From QHXQ01 sp036389375 (GTDB lineage: Bacteria > Acidobacteriota > Blastocatellia > Pyrinomonadales > Pyrinomonadaceae): DNA of 57,469 bases. The stretch lies in assembly GCA_036389375.1 (NCBI GenBank), contig DASVQA010000046.1, forward strand, positions 1 through 57,469, given 5' to 3'. Below the pieces are notes generated by a model that saw nothing but the letters and a program-made list of their open reading frames with translations, was not told the DNA's origin and ran no database searches. Shown in pieces: positions 17,460 to 25,659 of the stretch; the first letter of the stretch is position 1, and every line of letters starts with the position of its first letter. The position numbers and the translations under genes are program-made.

Positions 17460-18380
17460 ATGGCACTCCCTAATTCACGCCTAGTAGTCTCGCCGGAGAG
17501 CGCTCCGGAAATCATCAAGATCGCTGATCGCGCCTTGCGCGCCGCGGGCGCCAGGGGCAAGTTGCCGACGCCCGTCGAAGACCTGATCCGCGCGGCCCGG
17601 ATCACGGACGAGGGGGACGCCGAAGGCGTCGTCAAGCGGTTTCTCTCCTCTTTGAACGAAGGGCGGCGCGCTTTCTTTCGCTCCAGCATGCAGAAGCTGC
17701 GGGGGATCGCCGACATGAGAGAGCGCGCCGTTTACGTGCCCACTGACACCGCCCCCCGGGAGCGCTTCGCCAAGGGCCACGAACTCGGGCATCAGTTGAT
17801 CCCATGGCACCACGTCGACACGGACGGGCCGTCAGCCTTTTACCACGATAACGAATACACGTTGAGCCCTCTCGTCCGGGATCTCTTCGACATAGAAGCC
17901 AACCTCTTCTCATCAGAAGTTATTTTCCAAGGACAGGAGTTTACGACCCGGGCGCGAGACTACCGGCCTTCGTTCGACGCCGTGTTCCTACTCGCGGATC
18001 TCCACGGTGCTTCGAGGCAGGCGACCCTTCGCCGCTACGTCGAAGAGCAGGACGAGATGCTTGCCGCCGTCTCATATCTGCCGAGTCGATACGACTTTAA
18101 TCCAGGCGGCCGTTCGACCTTGCGGGCTCCTAGGTTCTTCGGCTCCCCCCGTTTCGTTCAGAAATACGGGCACGTTCAACTGCCGACCGAGATCACGCCC
18201 GAGCACTCGTGGGCGCAGGCGCGCAACTCTGGCGAGATTTGCGAGGGCGACATCGACCTCGACTGCGGCGGCGTATCCGTCCGTTTCTGGTGGCAGGCGT
18301 GGTGGAACACCTACACTTTGCTTGTGTTGCTGCGACGAAAGCCCTCTCTGGGCATTGTCAGTGGCATTTTCCGCGCTTAA
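17460..18380 (+). CDS. ImmA/IrrE family (M78) metallopeptidase
   Basis: 306 residues. The zinc peptidase motif HELGH is at residues 107-111 with the third ligand Glu146 in FDIEANLFSSEVIF, the layout of M78 proteins such as ImmA and IrrE. The N-terminal 100 residues precede the peptidase core, and the C-terminal 120 residues end in a hydrophobic segment (WNTYTLLVLLRR). It should be a cytoplasmic protease that destroys its partner XRE repressor on a stress or phage signal. The ATG is six bases after the XRE stop. There is no strong ribosome site, which fits translational coupling. The C-terminal region would be the place for a signal-sensing domain but is not recognised. Confidence 0.87.
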   Translation: MALPNSRLVVSPESAPEIIKIADRALRAAGARGKLPTPVEDLIRAARITDEGDAEGVVKRFLSSLNEGRRAFFRSSMQKLRGIADMRERAVYVPTDTAPRERFAKGHELGHQLIPWHHVDTDGPSAFYHDNEYTLSPLVRDLFDIEANLFSSEVIFQGQEFTTRARDYRPSFDAVFLLADLHGASRQATLRRYVEEQDEMLAAVSYLPSRYDFNPGGRSTLRAPRFFGSPRFVQKYGHVQLPTEITPEHSWAQARNSGEICEGDIDLDCGGVSVRFWWQAWWNTYTLLVLLRRKPSLGIVSGIFRA

Positions 18381-18454
18381 TCCTCCCAAGTTTAGACCCA
18401 CGCTCTTCCCTCCCTCAATCCGTATTTCCCAGTCGCCCACCAGCAAAGAGATTA

Positions 18455-18487
18455 TGCTTGACAGGTTTTGCACTTGCTTGGTAGATT
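18455..18487 (+). promoter_or_regulatory. Promoter/operator of the Argonaute operon (leaderless)
   Basis: TTGACA (18458-18463), 18-base spacer, TAGATT (18482-18487). The -35 lies in TGCTTGACA (18455-18463), and a second TGCTTGG follows exactly 20 bases later (18475-18481), two helical turns on. The start codon at 18494 lies only six bases past the -10, so the transcript should begin at or next to the ATG. Confidence 0.6.
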
Positions 18488-18493
18488 TAGCGC

Positions 18494-18844
18494 ATGGTCA
18501 GAAGGAAGCTAAGTCTCGGTGAATTCTTGAAGGCCGCCCGCGAAGGTAAGGGGCTGACGTTGCGCGCGGTGGAGAGAGAGACAGATATCTCGAATGCCTA
18601 CCTCTCGCAACTGGAAAGCGACAAGATACAGCAGCCGTCGCCGCTCAAATTACACAAGCTGTGCGAGCTGTACGCGGTCTCTTATCCGGCTGCGCTGGAG
18701 CTTGCGGGATACCCGGTTCCGGACCATCAGGGCATCGCCGCCGAACAGGCCGGGCTCGCCGCGCGCATCGGCCCGGTGACTGACGAGGAGGAGAATGCCC
18801 TCGTCGAGTACCTCGCATTCTTGCGCTCAAGGCAGAGGCGCTGA
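18494..18844 (+). CDS. XRE-family HTH regulator of the Argonaute operon
   Basis: 116 residues, paralogous to the 17097 regulator: SNAYLSQLESDK against SNAYLSQLENGK in the recognition helix, then QPSPLKLHKLCELYAVSY and a similar acidic tail (VTDEEENALVEYLAFLRSR). Such near-identical recognition helices imply overlapping operator choice. It is the first gene of the operon; the nuclease gene begins nine bases after its stop. No ribosome site is visible before the ATG at 18494, and the -10 is six bases upstream, so translation is probably leaderless. It likely autoregulates the operon and may cross-regulate the ubiquitin-like and ImmA promoters. Confidence 0.87.
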   Translation: MVRRKLSLGEFLKAAREGKGLTLRAVERETDISNAYLSQLESDKIQQPSPLKLHKLCELYAVSYPAALELAGYPVPDHQGIAAEQAGLAARIGPVTDEEENALVEYLAFLRSRQRR

Positions 18845-18853
18845 GGGAGACTG

Positions 18854-19828
18854 GTGCCGATGATCTGGTCGTTTTCCAACAGCCTGTTATTCAGGAAATG
18901 CCAGCGCCAGTGGTACTTCAAGACGCACGTGGCTAACGCCAACGCCAAGAAGATACCGCTTCAGCGCGAGGCATACATCCTGTCCAAGCTGCAGACGGTC
19001 GCCGCGTGGCGCGGCAGCGTCGTCGACCACGTCATAAGCCGTCGCGTCGTCCCGGCCCTTAACCACGGGTGGAACATCAGCTTGGCGAACATCCTTGCTT
19101 ATGCCAAATCGGTCTTCGACGCGCAACTGCGGTTCGCGAGGCAGCACCGGCTTCGTGAGTCAGACATGTCGGTAGCGAAAGCGGGCGACGACTTTGCCGC
19201 CTTCTACGCCGTCGAGTACGGCACAGATGTCAGCGATGAAGAGCTCGCCCAAGCCTGGAATGACGTCCGCCGGGCGCTAACCAATCTAGTGGAGATGCGC
19301 AGTCTCTTAGCCCTGCTCGGAACGTCATCCAAACTCGTCGCGCAGCGTGCCCTAACTTTCCCCTATTTCGGGGTTACGGTCCGGGCTGTCCCTGACCTTA
19401 TAGCCTTCTTCGGCGACGCCGCGCCCCTAATAGTGGACTGGAAGGTTCACACCTTTGGCGTGCAGGATTACCGACTCCAGTTGGCTACTTACGCGGTCGC
19501 CCTCGCGCGCTGCGAACCCCACAAGGATTTCCCGCTGCCCGCCTCGCCTTACGCGCCGGCTGACGTCCGTTTGCTCGAAGTGCAGCTCCTCACCAACCAA
19601 CAGCGTGAGTACACGCTTTCTGAGTTGGATGTCGAGGAGATCGACAGCTATATCGCCGATACCGCTACGGTGATGCTCTTGGCGGACGGCGAGAACGGCA
19701 AGGGTCCGCCGAGGCCGTTCGATTACCCGGTTACGCAGTTCCCGGAGACGTGCCGAAGGTGCCCTTTCCGCGCACCTTGTTGGGAGGATCAGTCATGGCA
19801 GGCATCGAAACAAATATCTTTCCGATAA
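18854..19828 (+). CDS. Cas4/AddB-like PD-(D/E)XK nuclease with Fe-S cluster
   Basis: 324 residues with every hallmark of the Cas4/AddB nuclease family: SFSNSLLFRKCQRQWYFK at the N-terminus (Cys16), GxxxxH motif (Gly54, His59), Asp181 (VPDLIAF), Asp195-x-Lys197 (VDWK), Gln209 (motif QL.TYA), and a C-terminal Cys300-x2-Cys303-x5-Cys309. With Cys16 these give the four ligands of a 4Fe-4S cluster. It should be a DNA exonuclease or end-processing enzyme. The start is GTG 18854 or ATG 18860; GGGAG lies four or ten bases upstream respectively, so either is possible. The 3' end overlaps the Argonaute start by 34 bases. Directly before an Argonaute, it is a candidate for producing or trimming guides or degrading targets. 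Confidence 0.9.
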   Translation: MPMIWSFSNSLLFRKCQRQWYFKTHVANANAKKIPLQREAYILSKLQTVAAWRGSVVDHVISRRVVPALNHGWNISLANILAYAKSVFDAQLRFARQHRLRESDMSVAKAGDDFAAFYAVEYGTDVSDEELAQAWNDVRRALTNLVEMRSLLALLGTSSKLVAQRALTFPYFGVTVRAVPDLIAFFGDAAPLIVDWKVHTFGVQDYRLQLATYAVALARCEPHKDFPLPASPYAPADVRLLEVQLLTNQQREYTLSELDVEEIDSYIADTATVMLLADGENGKGPPRPFDYPVTQFPETCRRCPFRAPCWEDQSWQASKQISFR

Positions 19829-22551
19829 CGAACTTGGCCTCGCTCTCGTCGCGCTATCGGCTCTACCGGGTCAAGGGCTTGACGCCCGATCAAACCGAGT
19901 ACTACCAGAACCGCCAGCACCTGACGCGAAAGCTCAGCTACTTACTAAAGAAGCCGGTCACGATAATCGACCGAGGGAGCGTGCCACACGTCGTCGTTCG
20001 CGATGACGCGGGCGAGTTGCCGTCGCCTCTTGAGCTCGTCAGGACTTTCGTCCGTTTCGAACCTCTCCAAGGCACGTTCGACCTCGACTACACCGTGCGG
20101 GCGCCGGAGAATGACGAGATATCGCTCCGGTTCCTGCAGTTCATGCTGCAAGAGCCCCTCCACCATCAACCCGAGCTGTGGCAACCCAAGGCGGGTCAGG
20201 CCTTTTTTAAAAAGGAGCACTCTTACTCGACCGCGAGCATGTTGCACTACAGGGGGTTTGCAGTGCGCGCTGTCCTCACGCCCGATGGCGGGCTGGGGCT
20301 GTGCGTCCACGTCACAAACAAGTACCTCAGCCGTCGGCCGCTCCCCACACAAATCTCCCGTGACCAATTCCCCAAGTGGCGGAATAAACACTACATCTAT
20401 CGCTACGGCCACAGTTGGTATGAGATCAAGGTGAGCGGCCTCGCAGATCTCAGCGTTACCGAGTACGTGATAAAGAAGGACGATCAGCTATATACGCTTC
20501 TCGATTACATAGTTCACGAGTCGAGAAAGCCGATCCCTCAGGAACTCGCGGAGATCCCGCATGATGCGGCAGTCGTCCTCTACCGTGATAATCAGGGTCA
20601 GGAGCGCGCGGCTCCGGCGCCACTCTGCCATTTGGTGTATGGGGCGCACGACGAAGAGACCGAGCGCTATCACGAAAGGTCAATTCTGCCGCCCTGGCAG
20701 CGGCAGAAGCTGGCCGCCGACTTCGTCAGACGCTACCTGACGCGACTACGGTTCGGCGACACCCAACTCTGCGTCGCCAAAGATCCGATCAAAATACCGG
20801 CGCAGATGTTCAACGTGCCGGATCTGAAATTCGGCAATTCCCGAGTGCTGTCCGTAAGGGGAACATCGGGCGCGCAGCATGTGAGTCTTGACGGCCTCGG
20901 GAGCGCGCGCCTAGCGCTGCTCAAGGATAAGAGCGCCGGCTTCTACAAGAGGGGGCCGCTCGACCGGCAGTACTTCATCATGCCGCAGAGTGTGTACGAG
21001 AGTTACGGGAAGCGTTTTCTTGAAGACCTAGCGCGCGCCGTGCATGACCTTTATCCCCGTGAGGACGGCGACGGCAAGAGGCCGAGTTACGAGCCCGTCG
21101 TCGAGACTTACAACGATCGGGTGCCGCGGACATTCCCCTACCAAGGCAATGCCATCATGGAGGCCATCAGGTCGAAGTGTAAGAGGTCTGGCTACGCCGT
21201 GGTAATGATCCACCACACGACTGACCGCCGCATCCGAGAGGAAGACCAGCTCGCCTCGATGGTCATCCGCGAACTCCGCAAGCTGGACATCTATGGGGCC
21301 GTGATGCATTCCTCTGCTGGATACGAATGCTACAGACTCGTCAACGACCGCGAGGGCAAGCCGTCCTACGTGCCCAAGCCTGAGGCGCGCGGCAAACTCT
21401 CGGGCTACCTTCGGATGGTCGCGCTCAACAAAGTTCTGCTCACCAACCAGCGGTGGCCGTTTGTTCTGGCGACGCCGCTCAACGCGGACCTGACTGTCGG
21501 GGTGGATGTTAAGCACAACACGGCCGGGCTCGTGGTCGTAGGGAAGAACGGCGGCGACATCCGCGCCATATTCAAGACCTCGCGGCAGAGGGAGCAATTG
21601 CTTGAAGAGCAGTTCCAATCATACTTGGTCGAGATCATCCGCGAAGAGGCGCGGGCTCGGACCGAGCCCGTCCGGAGCATCGTTATCCACCGCGACGGGC
21701 GCGTCTGGCCTTCCGAGGTGAGGGGGGCACAAAAGGCCTTGGCATTACTCAAGCGCGACGGTGACGTCGGCCATGACACCGCCATCACCATCATCGAGAT
21801 CGCGAAATCTTCTCCCGCTCCGATCCGCTTTTTCGACTCCGTCGAAAGGGACGGGCGGACGTGGACATACAACCCGCAGATAGGGTTGCACTACAGCGCT
21901 AACGGTTCTGACGGTCATCTTTGTGCAACGGGCCGCGCTTTCTCAAGACCGGGCACCGTGAACCCGTTGCATGTCAGGCACGTCGAGGGGCCGCTCCCGT
22001 TGGAAAAATGCATGGAAGACGTTTTCTACCTGACCGCGTTGACGTGGACGCGGCCAGAGGACTGCACCCGCTACCCCATCACGATCAAGCTCAACGACCG
22101 CTTCCTCGGCGACGAGGCGAGCGAGTACGATGCCGAGGCCCTTGAGTACGCCGCCGCGCTGAGGGAGGACGCCGCCACATACGGCATGAGCGAGGCCGGG
22201 TTATATTCCGGCTTGTACGATCAGATCCGTGAGTACGCGGAACTGCTGGATACTGTACTCATCGGGCTTAAAGGGGGGACTAGCTCCCCGGATGACGAGA
22301 GTCGACGGAGGCTCTCAAATTTCTTGATGAGCCTTGGGTCGCGCCGCTGGACCGACCTCTCGACCCGGCTGGTTGCCATCCTAGTGCGAGACAAGACGGA
22401 TGTAGATGAGCGCGAGTGGATCCGGGCTGGAAACGCTTTACTCTCGTCCGAGGTTAGCAGTTCGGTGATCCAACTGCTGGAGAAGCTGGCGCTCTCGCTC
22501 GAGCAGGAGCAGGTCGGTGCCATGGCGCGATTACGAGGTTCGTCACGGTGA
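19795..22551 (+). CDS. Long prokaryotic Argonaute with apparently catalytic PIWI domain
   Basis: 918 residues from the ATG at 19795 (GGGAGG seven bases upstream; the upstream GTG at 19750 has no such site). N- and PAZ-region sequences (1 to about 420) are divergent. A MID-like region follows (about 440-555). The PIWI domain shows Asp571 (TVGVDVKHNTAG), a glutamate-finger candidate at Glu600 or Glu604/605 (RQREQLLEEQ), Asp634 (IVIHRDGRVW) and Asp768 (YPITIKLNDRF), together a DEDD-type tetrad, so guided nucleic-acid cleavage is expected. After Asp768 comes a helix-rich extension of about 150 residues where most Argonautes end. Family members use short guides to attack plasmid and phage nucleic acids. 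It is preceded by a Cas4-like nuclease (34-base overlap) and followed by an HExxH protein (4-base overlap). The clade cannot be fixed by eye. Confidence 0.9.
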   Translation: MAGIETNIFPITNLASLSSRYRLYRVKGLTPDQTEYYQNRQHLTRKLSYLLKKPVTIIDRGSVPHVVVRDDAGELPSPLELVRTFVRFEPLQGTFDLDYTVRAPENDEISLRFLQFMLQEPLHHQPELWQPKAGQAFFKKEHSYSTASMLHYRGFAVRAVLTPDGGLGLCVHVTNKYLSRRPLPTQISRDQFPKWRNKHYIYRYGHSWYEIKVSGLADLSVTEYVIKKDDQLYTLLDYIVHESRKPIPQELAEIPHDAAVVLYRDNQGQERAAPAPLCHLVYGAHDEETERYHERSILPPWQRQKLAADFVRRYLTRLRFGDTQLCVAKDPIKIPAQMFNVPDLKFGNSRVLSVRGTSGAQHVSLDGLGSARLALLKDKSAGFYKRGPLDRQYFIMPQSVYESYGKRFLEDLARAVHDLYPREDGDGKRPSYEPVVETYNDRVPRTFPYQGNAIMEAIRSKCKRSGYAVVMIHHTTDRRIREEDQLASMVIRELRKLDIYGAVMHSSAGYECYRLVNDREGKPSYVPKPEARGKLSGYLRMVALNKVLLTNQRWPFVLATPLNADLTVGVDVKHNTAGLVVVGKNGGDIRAIFKTSRQREQLLEEQFQSYLVEIIREEARARTEPVRSIVIHRDGRVWPSEVRGAQKALALLKRDGDVGHDTAITIIEIAKSSPAPIRFFDSVERDGRTWTYNPQIGLHYSANGSDGHLCATGRAFSRPGTVNPLHVRHVEGPLPLEKCMEDVFYLTALTWTRPEDCTRYPITIKLNDRFLGDEASEYDAEALEYAAALREDAATYGMSEAGLYSGLYDQIREYAELLDTVLIGLKGGTSSPDDESRRRLSNFLMSLGSRRWTDLSTRLVAILVRDKTDVDEREWIRAGNALLSSEVSSSVIQLLEKLALSLEQEQVGAMARLRGSSR

Positions 22552-23681
22552 ATGATTATTTTCAAGGCTCGGTCAGCCAGCTCGTGGAGCGGGGGCAGCG
22601 CCTTCTCTCAACGATCCCGACCAGTCTGCCGCGCGAATTCCACCGCCTAGAGCAGATTTGCAGGGGGAGGGTCTGCGACGTCATCGACAAGCTCAGATCA
22701 CTCGTCGAGGACCCCCGGATCCTCCAGCCCGACCTACAACCCGAGCGTCTCCGGAGGTTTAGGCGCGCGGTGCGGGAGCTCGATTTCCTGGAAACGGTCT
22801 GCATCGCCGCCTTAGAGCGGGCACTCGACGCGGACAAGCACCTGAACCGCGTGGTCGAGCGAATTAGGACTGAGATCAATTATCCCCTCCTGCCGCCAAT
22901 AGTCACACCGCTTTCACAGTCATACTTCAAGATCTACCCAGACCTGAACCTACTATGTGTGCCACTGAGTGAGGGTAACTTTCTGCTCCACCTGCCGGAC
23001 ATCTACCACGAACTGGCGCATCCGCTGCTCGCGGAAAAATATGACCCACGCGTCAAACCTTTCCAAGCTGCACTATCCAGGGCGCTCGACGTAGCACTCG
23101 GCTATCTAGAAGGGGAATTAGAGAACGAAGGACGCGGCCTCGGGCCGAAACAGTTCAGCGTCAGCCTATATCAATGGTCTAACGCTTGGGTTGGGGGATG
23201 GGCTATCGAACTGTTCTGCGACCTCTTCGCGGTCTTCACCTTGGGTCCGGCTTTCGTTTGGTCCCACCTGCACCTGTCCGCGAAGCGTGGCAGCGACCCC
23301 TTTCACACCTTGGGTCATTCGAGCCACCCCCCGGACGGGGCCCGCATGACGGCTATGCTTTACGGGTTAAACTTGGCGGGGTTTACCGAGGAGGCCGAAG
23401 AAATTAGGAGACGGTGGGACGAGTTGATCGCGATCTCCGCTGCCCAAGCCGGGCCCGAGTATGATAGATGTTTCCCCGGCTACATCCTTGAAAGCTTCGC
23501 CGAAGAGTCTCGCAAAGGAGTGTCAGAAATTGGGTGCCGTATTGCCAGCCAAGAAACCAAAGATATCGTGCATGGCATCCTCAGCGGGGCGTGGGTTGAT
23601 TTCTGGCATGATCCACAAGGTTACGCGGCGCGGGAAAAGGGTCTTGTAGAAAGTTTGCGAGAACAGTGTTCCACCACATAG
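22548..23681 (+). CDS. HExxH putative metalloprotease in the Argonaute operon
   Basis: 377 residues. The start is a GTG overlapping the Argonaute stop (GTGA), the typical arrangement of a coupled gene. The first 110 residues are charged and helical. A zinc-peptidase motif HELAH is at residues 154-158, followed by ELFCDLFAVF (Glu221/Asp225, possible third ligand) and HSSHPPDGAR (257-266), a layout reminiscent of gluzincins. No membrane segment or signal peptide is visible, so it is cytoplasmic. Its role is unknown: it could be a toxin-like effector, a processor of the operon proteins, or a structural remnant of a protease. I do not recognise a family. Strict coupling to the Argonaute argues for a shared function. 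Confidence 0.75.
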   Translation: MNDYFQGSVSQLVERGQRLLSTIPTSLPREFHRLEQICRGRVCDVIDKLRSLVEDPRILQPDLQPERLRRFRRAVRELDFLETVCIAALERALDADKHLNRVVERIRTEINYPLLPPIVTPLSQSYFKIYPDLNLLCVPLSEGNFLLHLPDIYHELAHPLLAEKYDPRVKPFQAALSRALDVALGYLEGELENEGRGLGPKQFSVSLYQWSNAWVGGWAIELFCDLFAVFTLGPAFVWSHLHLSAKRGSDPFHTLGHSSHPPDGARMTAMLYGLNLAGFTEEAEEIRRRWDELIAISAAQAGPEYDRCFPGYILESFAEESRKGVSEIGCRIASQETKDIVHGILSGAWVDFWHDPQGYAAREKGLVESLREQCSTT

Positions 23682-24281
23682 GGCGTTCAACTTTTCAGGA
23701 GAGCAAATCCCGTCCCGCAGTGGATGCCACCCGGAGTTTGGCCGTGCCAGCCTTTCGTGCGTGGTGAGTAATGGCCGGCGTCATGGCACTAACTGTAGCT
23801 AATGATTTGCTGTAAATAATCTGAGATTTTGCTGTGATACGAACATTTGGTCTAATGCCGCGTCTACCATAACCGCGTGGCAGAAGTTTAATGAATCTGT
23901 TTACCTTCACAATGGTGTGTTTACGTGTCGCCTTTACGTTCGGCCTACCAAATCTCTCTGATTACAACCTGTGCATTCAGCCTTGGTAGGGCTTTACGCC
24001 TACTAGCACGGCAATGAGACCGCACAGGTAAGCTACATACCGACTGTTCTATAGAAGCATTTCCTTCCCCGCTCCTCTCACCAAAATCTCATTAGTCTAG
24101 GTTTCGATCAACCTAAACTTCCGAGTACTTTAAGGAAGAAATACATTAAGCTGGCCGTGTTTTGTTGTGTTTAAACTCATTTTGCTTTAATGTAATTTAG
24201 TCTACTCGTTCCTGCTAACTCATTAGGGACGGGGCTAGTGCCTATGTAGGATCTTCTGATTCGTTTTAAGAGGGAATAGTT
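23682..24281. other. AT-rich gap without supported gene
   Basis: About 600 bases, markedly richer in A+T than the core. Only short frames are open, none with a ribosome site plus ATG, and no terminator with a clear T-tract is seen after the Argonaute operon. The last 20 bases carry AAGAGGG, the ribosome site of the 24282 gene. Confidence 0.5.
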
Positions 24282-25637
24282 ATGCCAGACATAGCCAGAG
24301 ATAGAACGACGACGAGAATAATCTCCGGCATAGAATTGTGGGACCTCGAAGGTATTCACAACCAAAGGTTCGAGTGCCACGCCTGTCGTGTAACGCTCCT
24401 GCCCGCCTCTTATGTCAAGAAAGTAAATAAAAAACGTCCGTATTTCCGGCTATTTGAATATACCTACCATGATAAAAACTGTGGGGCCGAGCGGGCTAAA
24501 AAAGCTAAAGGAAAAGCAAGGATTCAATCTGTTACGACGGAAGAAGGCTTTCCGTATCCATACCCTAATGAATTGGTGTTGGACGACGACCCCAGGCCGG
24601 TTCGAGTAACGGTTGGAGGGGTCGTGTGTCCCAACATACCCTGGTCGGTAATAGACAGGCCCCAAGGTGGAGCAGGGGCATCTGAATCACTCAAACGGCA
24701 TAACCACACGACCAGAACAATTCGCCCCCTCGCCCAAACTTACATAGATTTTCCGCATGACCGCCAGTATTTACAGGTTCGCGTGCCCGGGGTTAGTGGG
24801 TCAAACTATGAACTTGTGTTTCGTTACTTGTTCTACACAGACGGTTCTTCCTTTTCTGAATCTAAAATTTTTTACGGCTCGATTCGGTTTTCGAGGATCC
24901 GTGTGCAAGAAGACTTCGCCGAGGTAGAACTCTCCGAAGGTAGATGGGAGAAGCAGGAAGGTAGGAATACGCTGGTTCGTCCACTAGTAGTCAGGATCAA
25001 CACAAAGGGTTGGCCGAAGTTGATGCGCGACAGTCTGCTGGATGAGATTGAGGTCACTAGAAAAGAAATTATAGAGGCCCACGGGAAGGGCGATAAGAAA
25101 ACAAAAGGTTGGCTTTTCTTTATCGGCCAGCAAGATCCAGTAAACGAATTTTTGTTCCACGCAAACGATCACCGGCTCATTTGCTGTATTGCTGACGTAA
25201 TGGAAAAAAAGAGTAGGCCGGTTCTTTCTCCGCCCCCAAATATTAACAACCAACCTATTGTAACAGCGGGAGCGACTTCGACGCTGCATCAACCTCGAGG
25301 AGTAACCTTACCCATAGAGCAGCCGAAGAAGTTAGATACATCCGGAAGGAGCGCTGCTCTTCAAGCTACTGCCAGTCACAAAAGCAATACGGCGGATACT
25401 GCTACTCAAGCGCCCCACTTCCCCCGGGTCAATCCGGTCAGAAAATTTGAGGTCGCGGATGATAAAGTGAAAGAGATGCCAATCCCCCGTGAGACGATTA
25501 AGGCTAGAGTCAAGTCAGAGCTTTCCCCCCAAAGGGTTGCCGCGACTACCGACGTAGCGGTGCAACATTCTCCCCGCCCCGCTACAGTCTTAAGTAGAGT
25601 AAAACTCTGGCTGCAAGGGCTGCTCGGGAAAAGCTAA
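24282..25637 (+). CDS. Hypothetical zinc-finger protein
   Basis: 451 residues, not recognised. Near the N-terminus there is a likely zinc site, Cys32-x2-Cys35 and His63-x3-Cys67 (FECHACRVTLL...YHDKNC), with an aromatic block between (PYFRLFEYTYH), a layout seen in some DNA-binding or nuclease-associated fingers. Residues about 160-310 form a mixed domain; the last 140 are low-complexity, rich in Pro, Thr, Ala and Lys, ending in RVKLWLQGLLGKS. AGAGG lies eight bases before the ATG. GC content is visibly lower than in neighbouring core genes, consistent with horizontal acquisition. It stands alone, facing the 25660 gene tail to tail. Confidence 0.65.
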   Translation: MPDIARDRTTTRIISGIELWDLEGIHNQRFECHACRVTLLPASYVKKVNKKRPYFRLFEYTYHDKNCGAERAKKAKGKARIQSVTTEEGFPYPYPNELVLDDDPRPVRVTVGGVVCPNIPWSVIDRPQGGAGASESLKRHNHTTRTIRPLAQTYIDFPHDRQYLQVRVPGVSGSNYELVFRYLFYTDGSSFSESKIFYGSIRFSRIRVQEDFAEVELSEGRWEKQEGRNTLVRPLVVRINTKGWPKLMRDSLLDEIEVTRKEIIEAHGKGDKKTKGWLFFIGQQDPVNEFLFHANDHRLICCIADVMEKKSRPVLSPPPNINNQPIVTAGATSTLHQPRGVTLPIEQPKKLDTSGRSAALQATASHKSNTADTATQAPHFPRVNPVRKFEVADDKVKEMPIPRETIKARVKSELSPQRVAATTDVAVQHSPRPATVLSRVKLWLQGLLGKS

Positions 25638-25659
25638 GTATAAAGCGAGCCTACCAAGT

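Noticed and set aside
23695..23910. Minus-strand frame of 71 codons after the Argonaute operon
   Set aside because: GTG start, no ribosome site, no recognisable motif or mobile-element signature.
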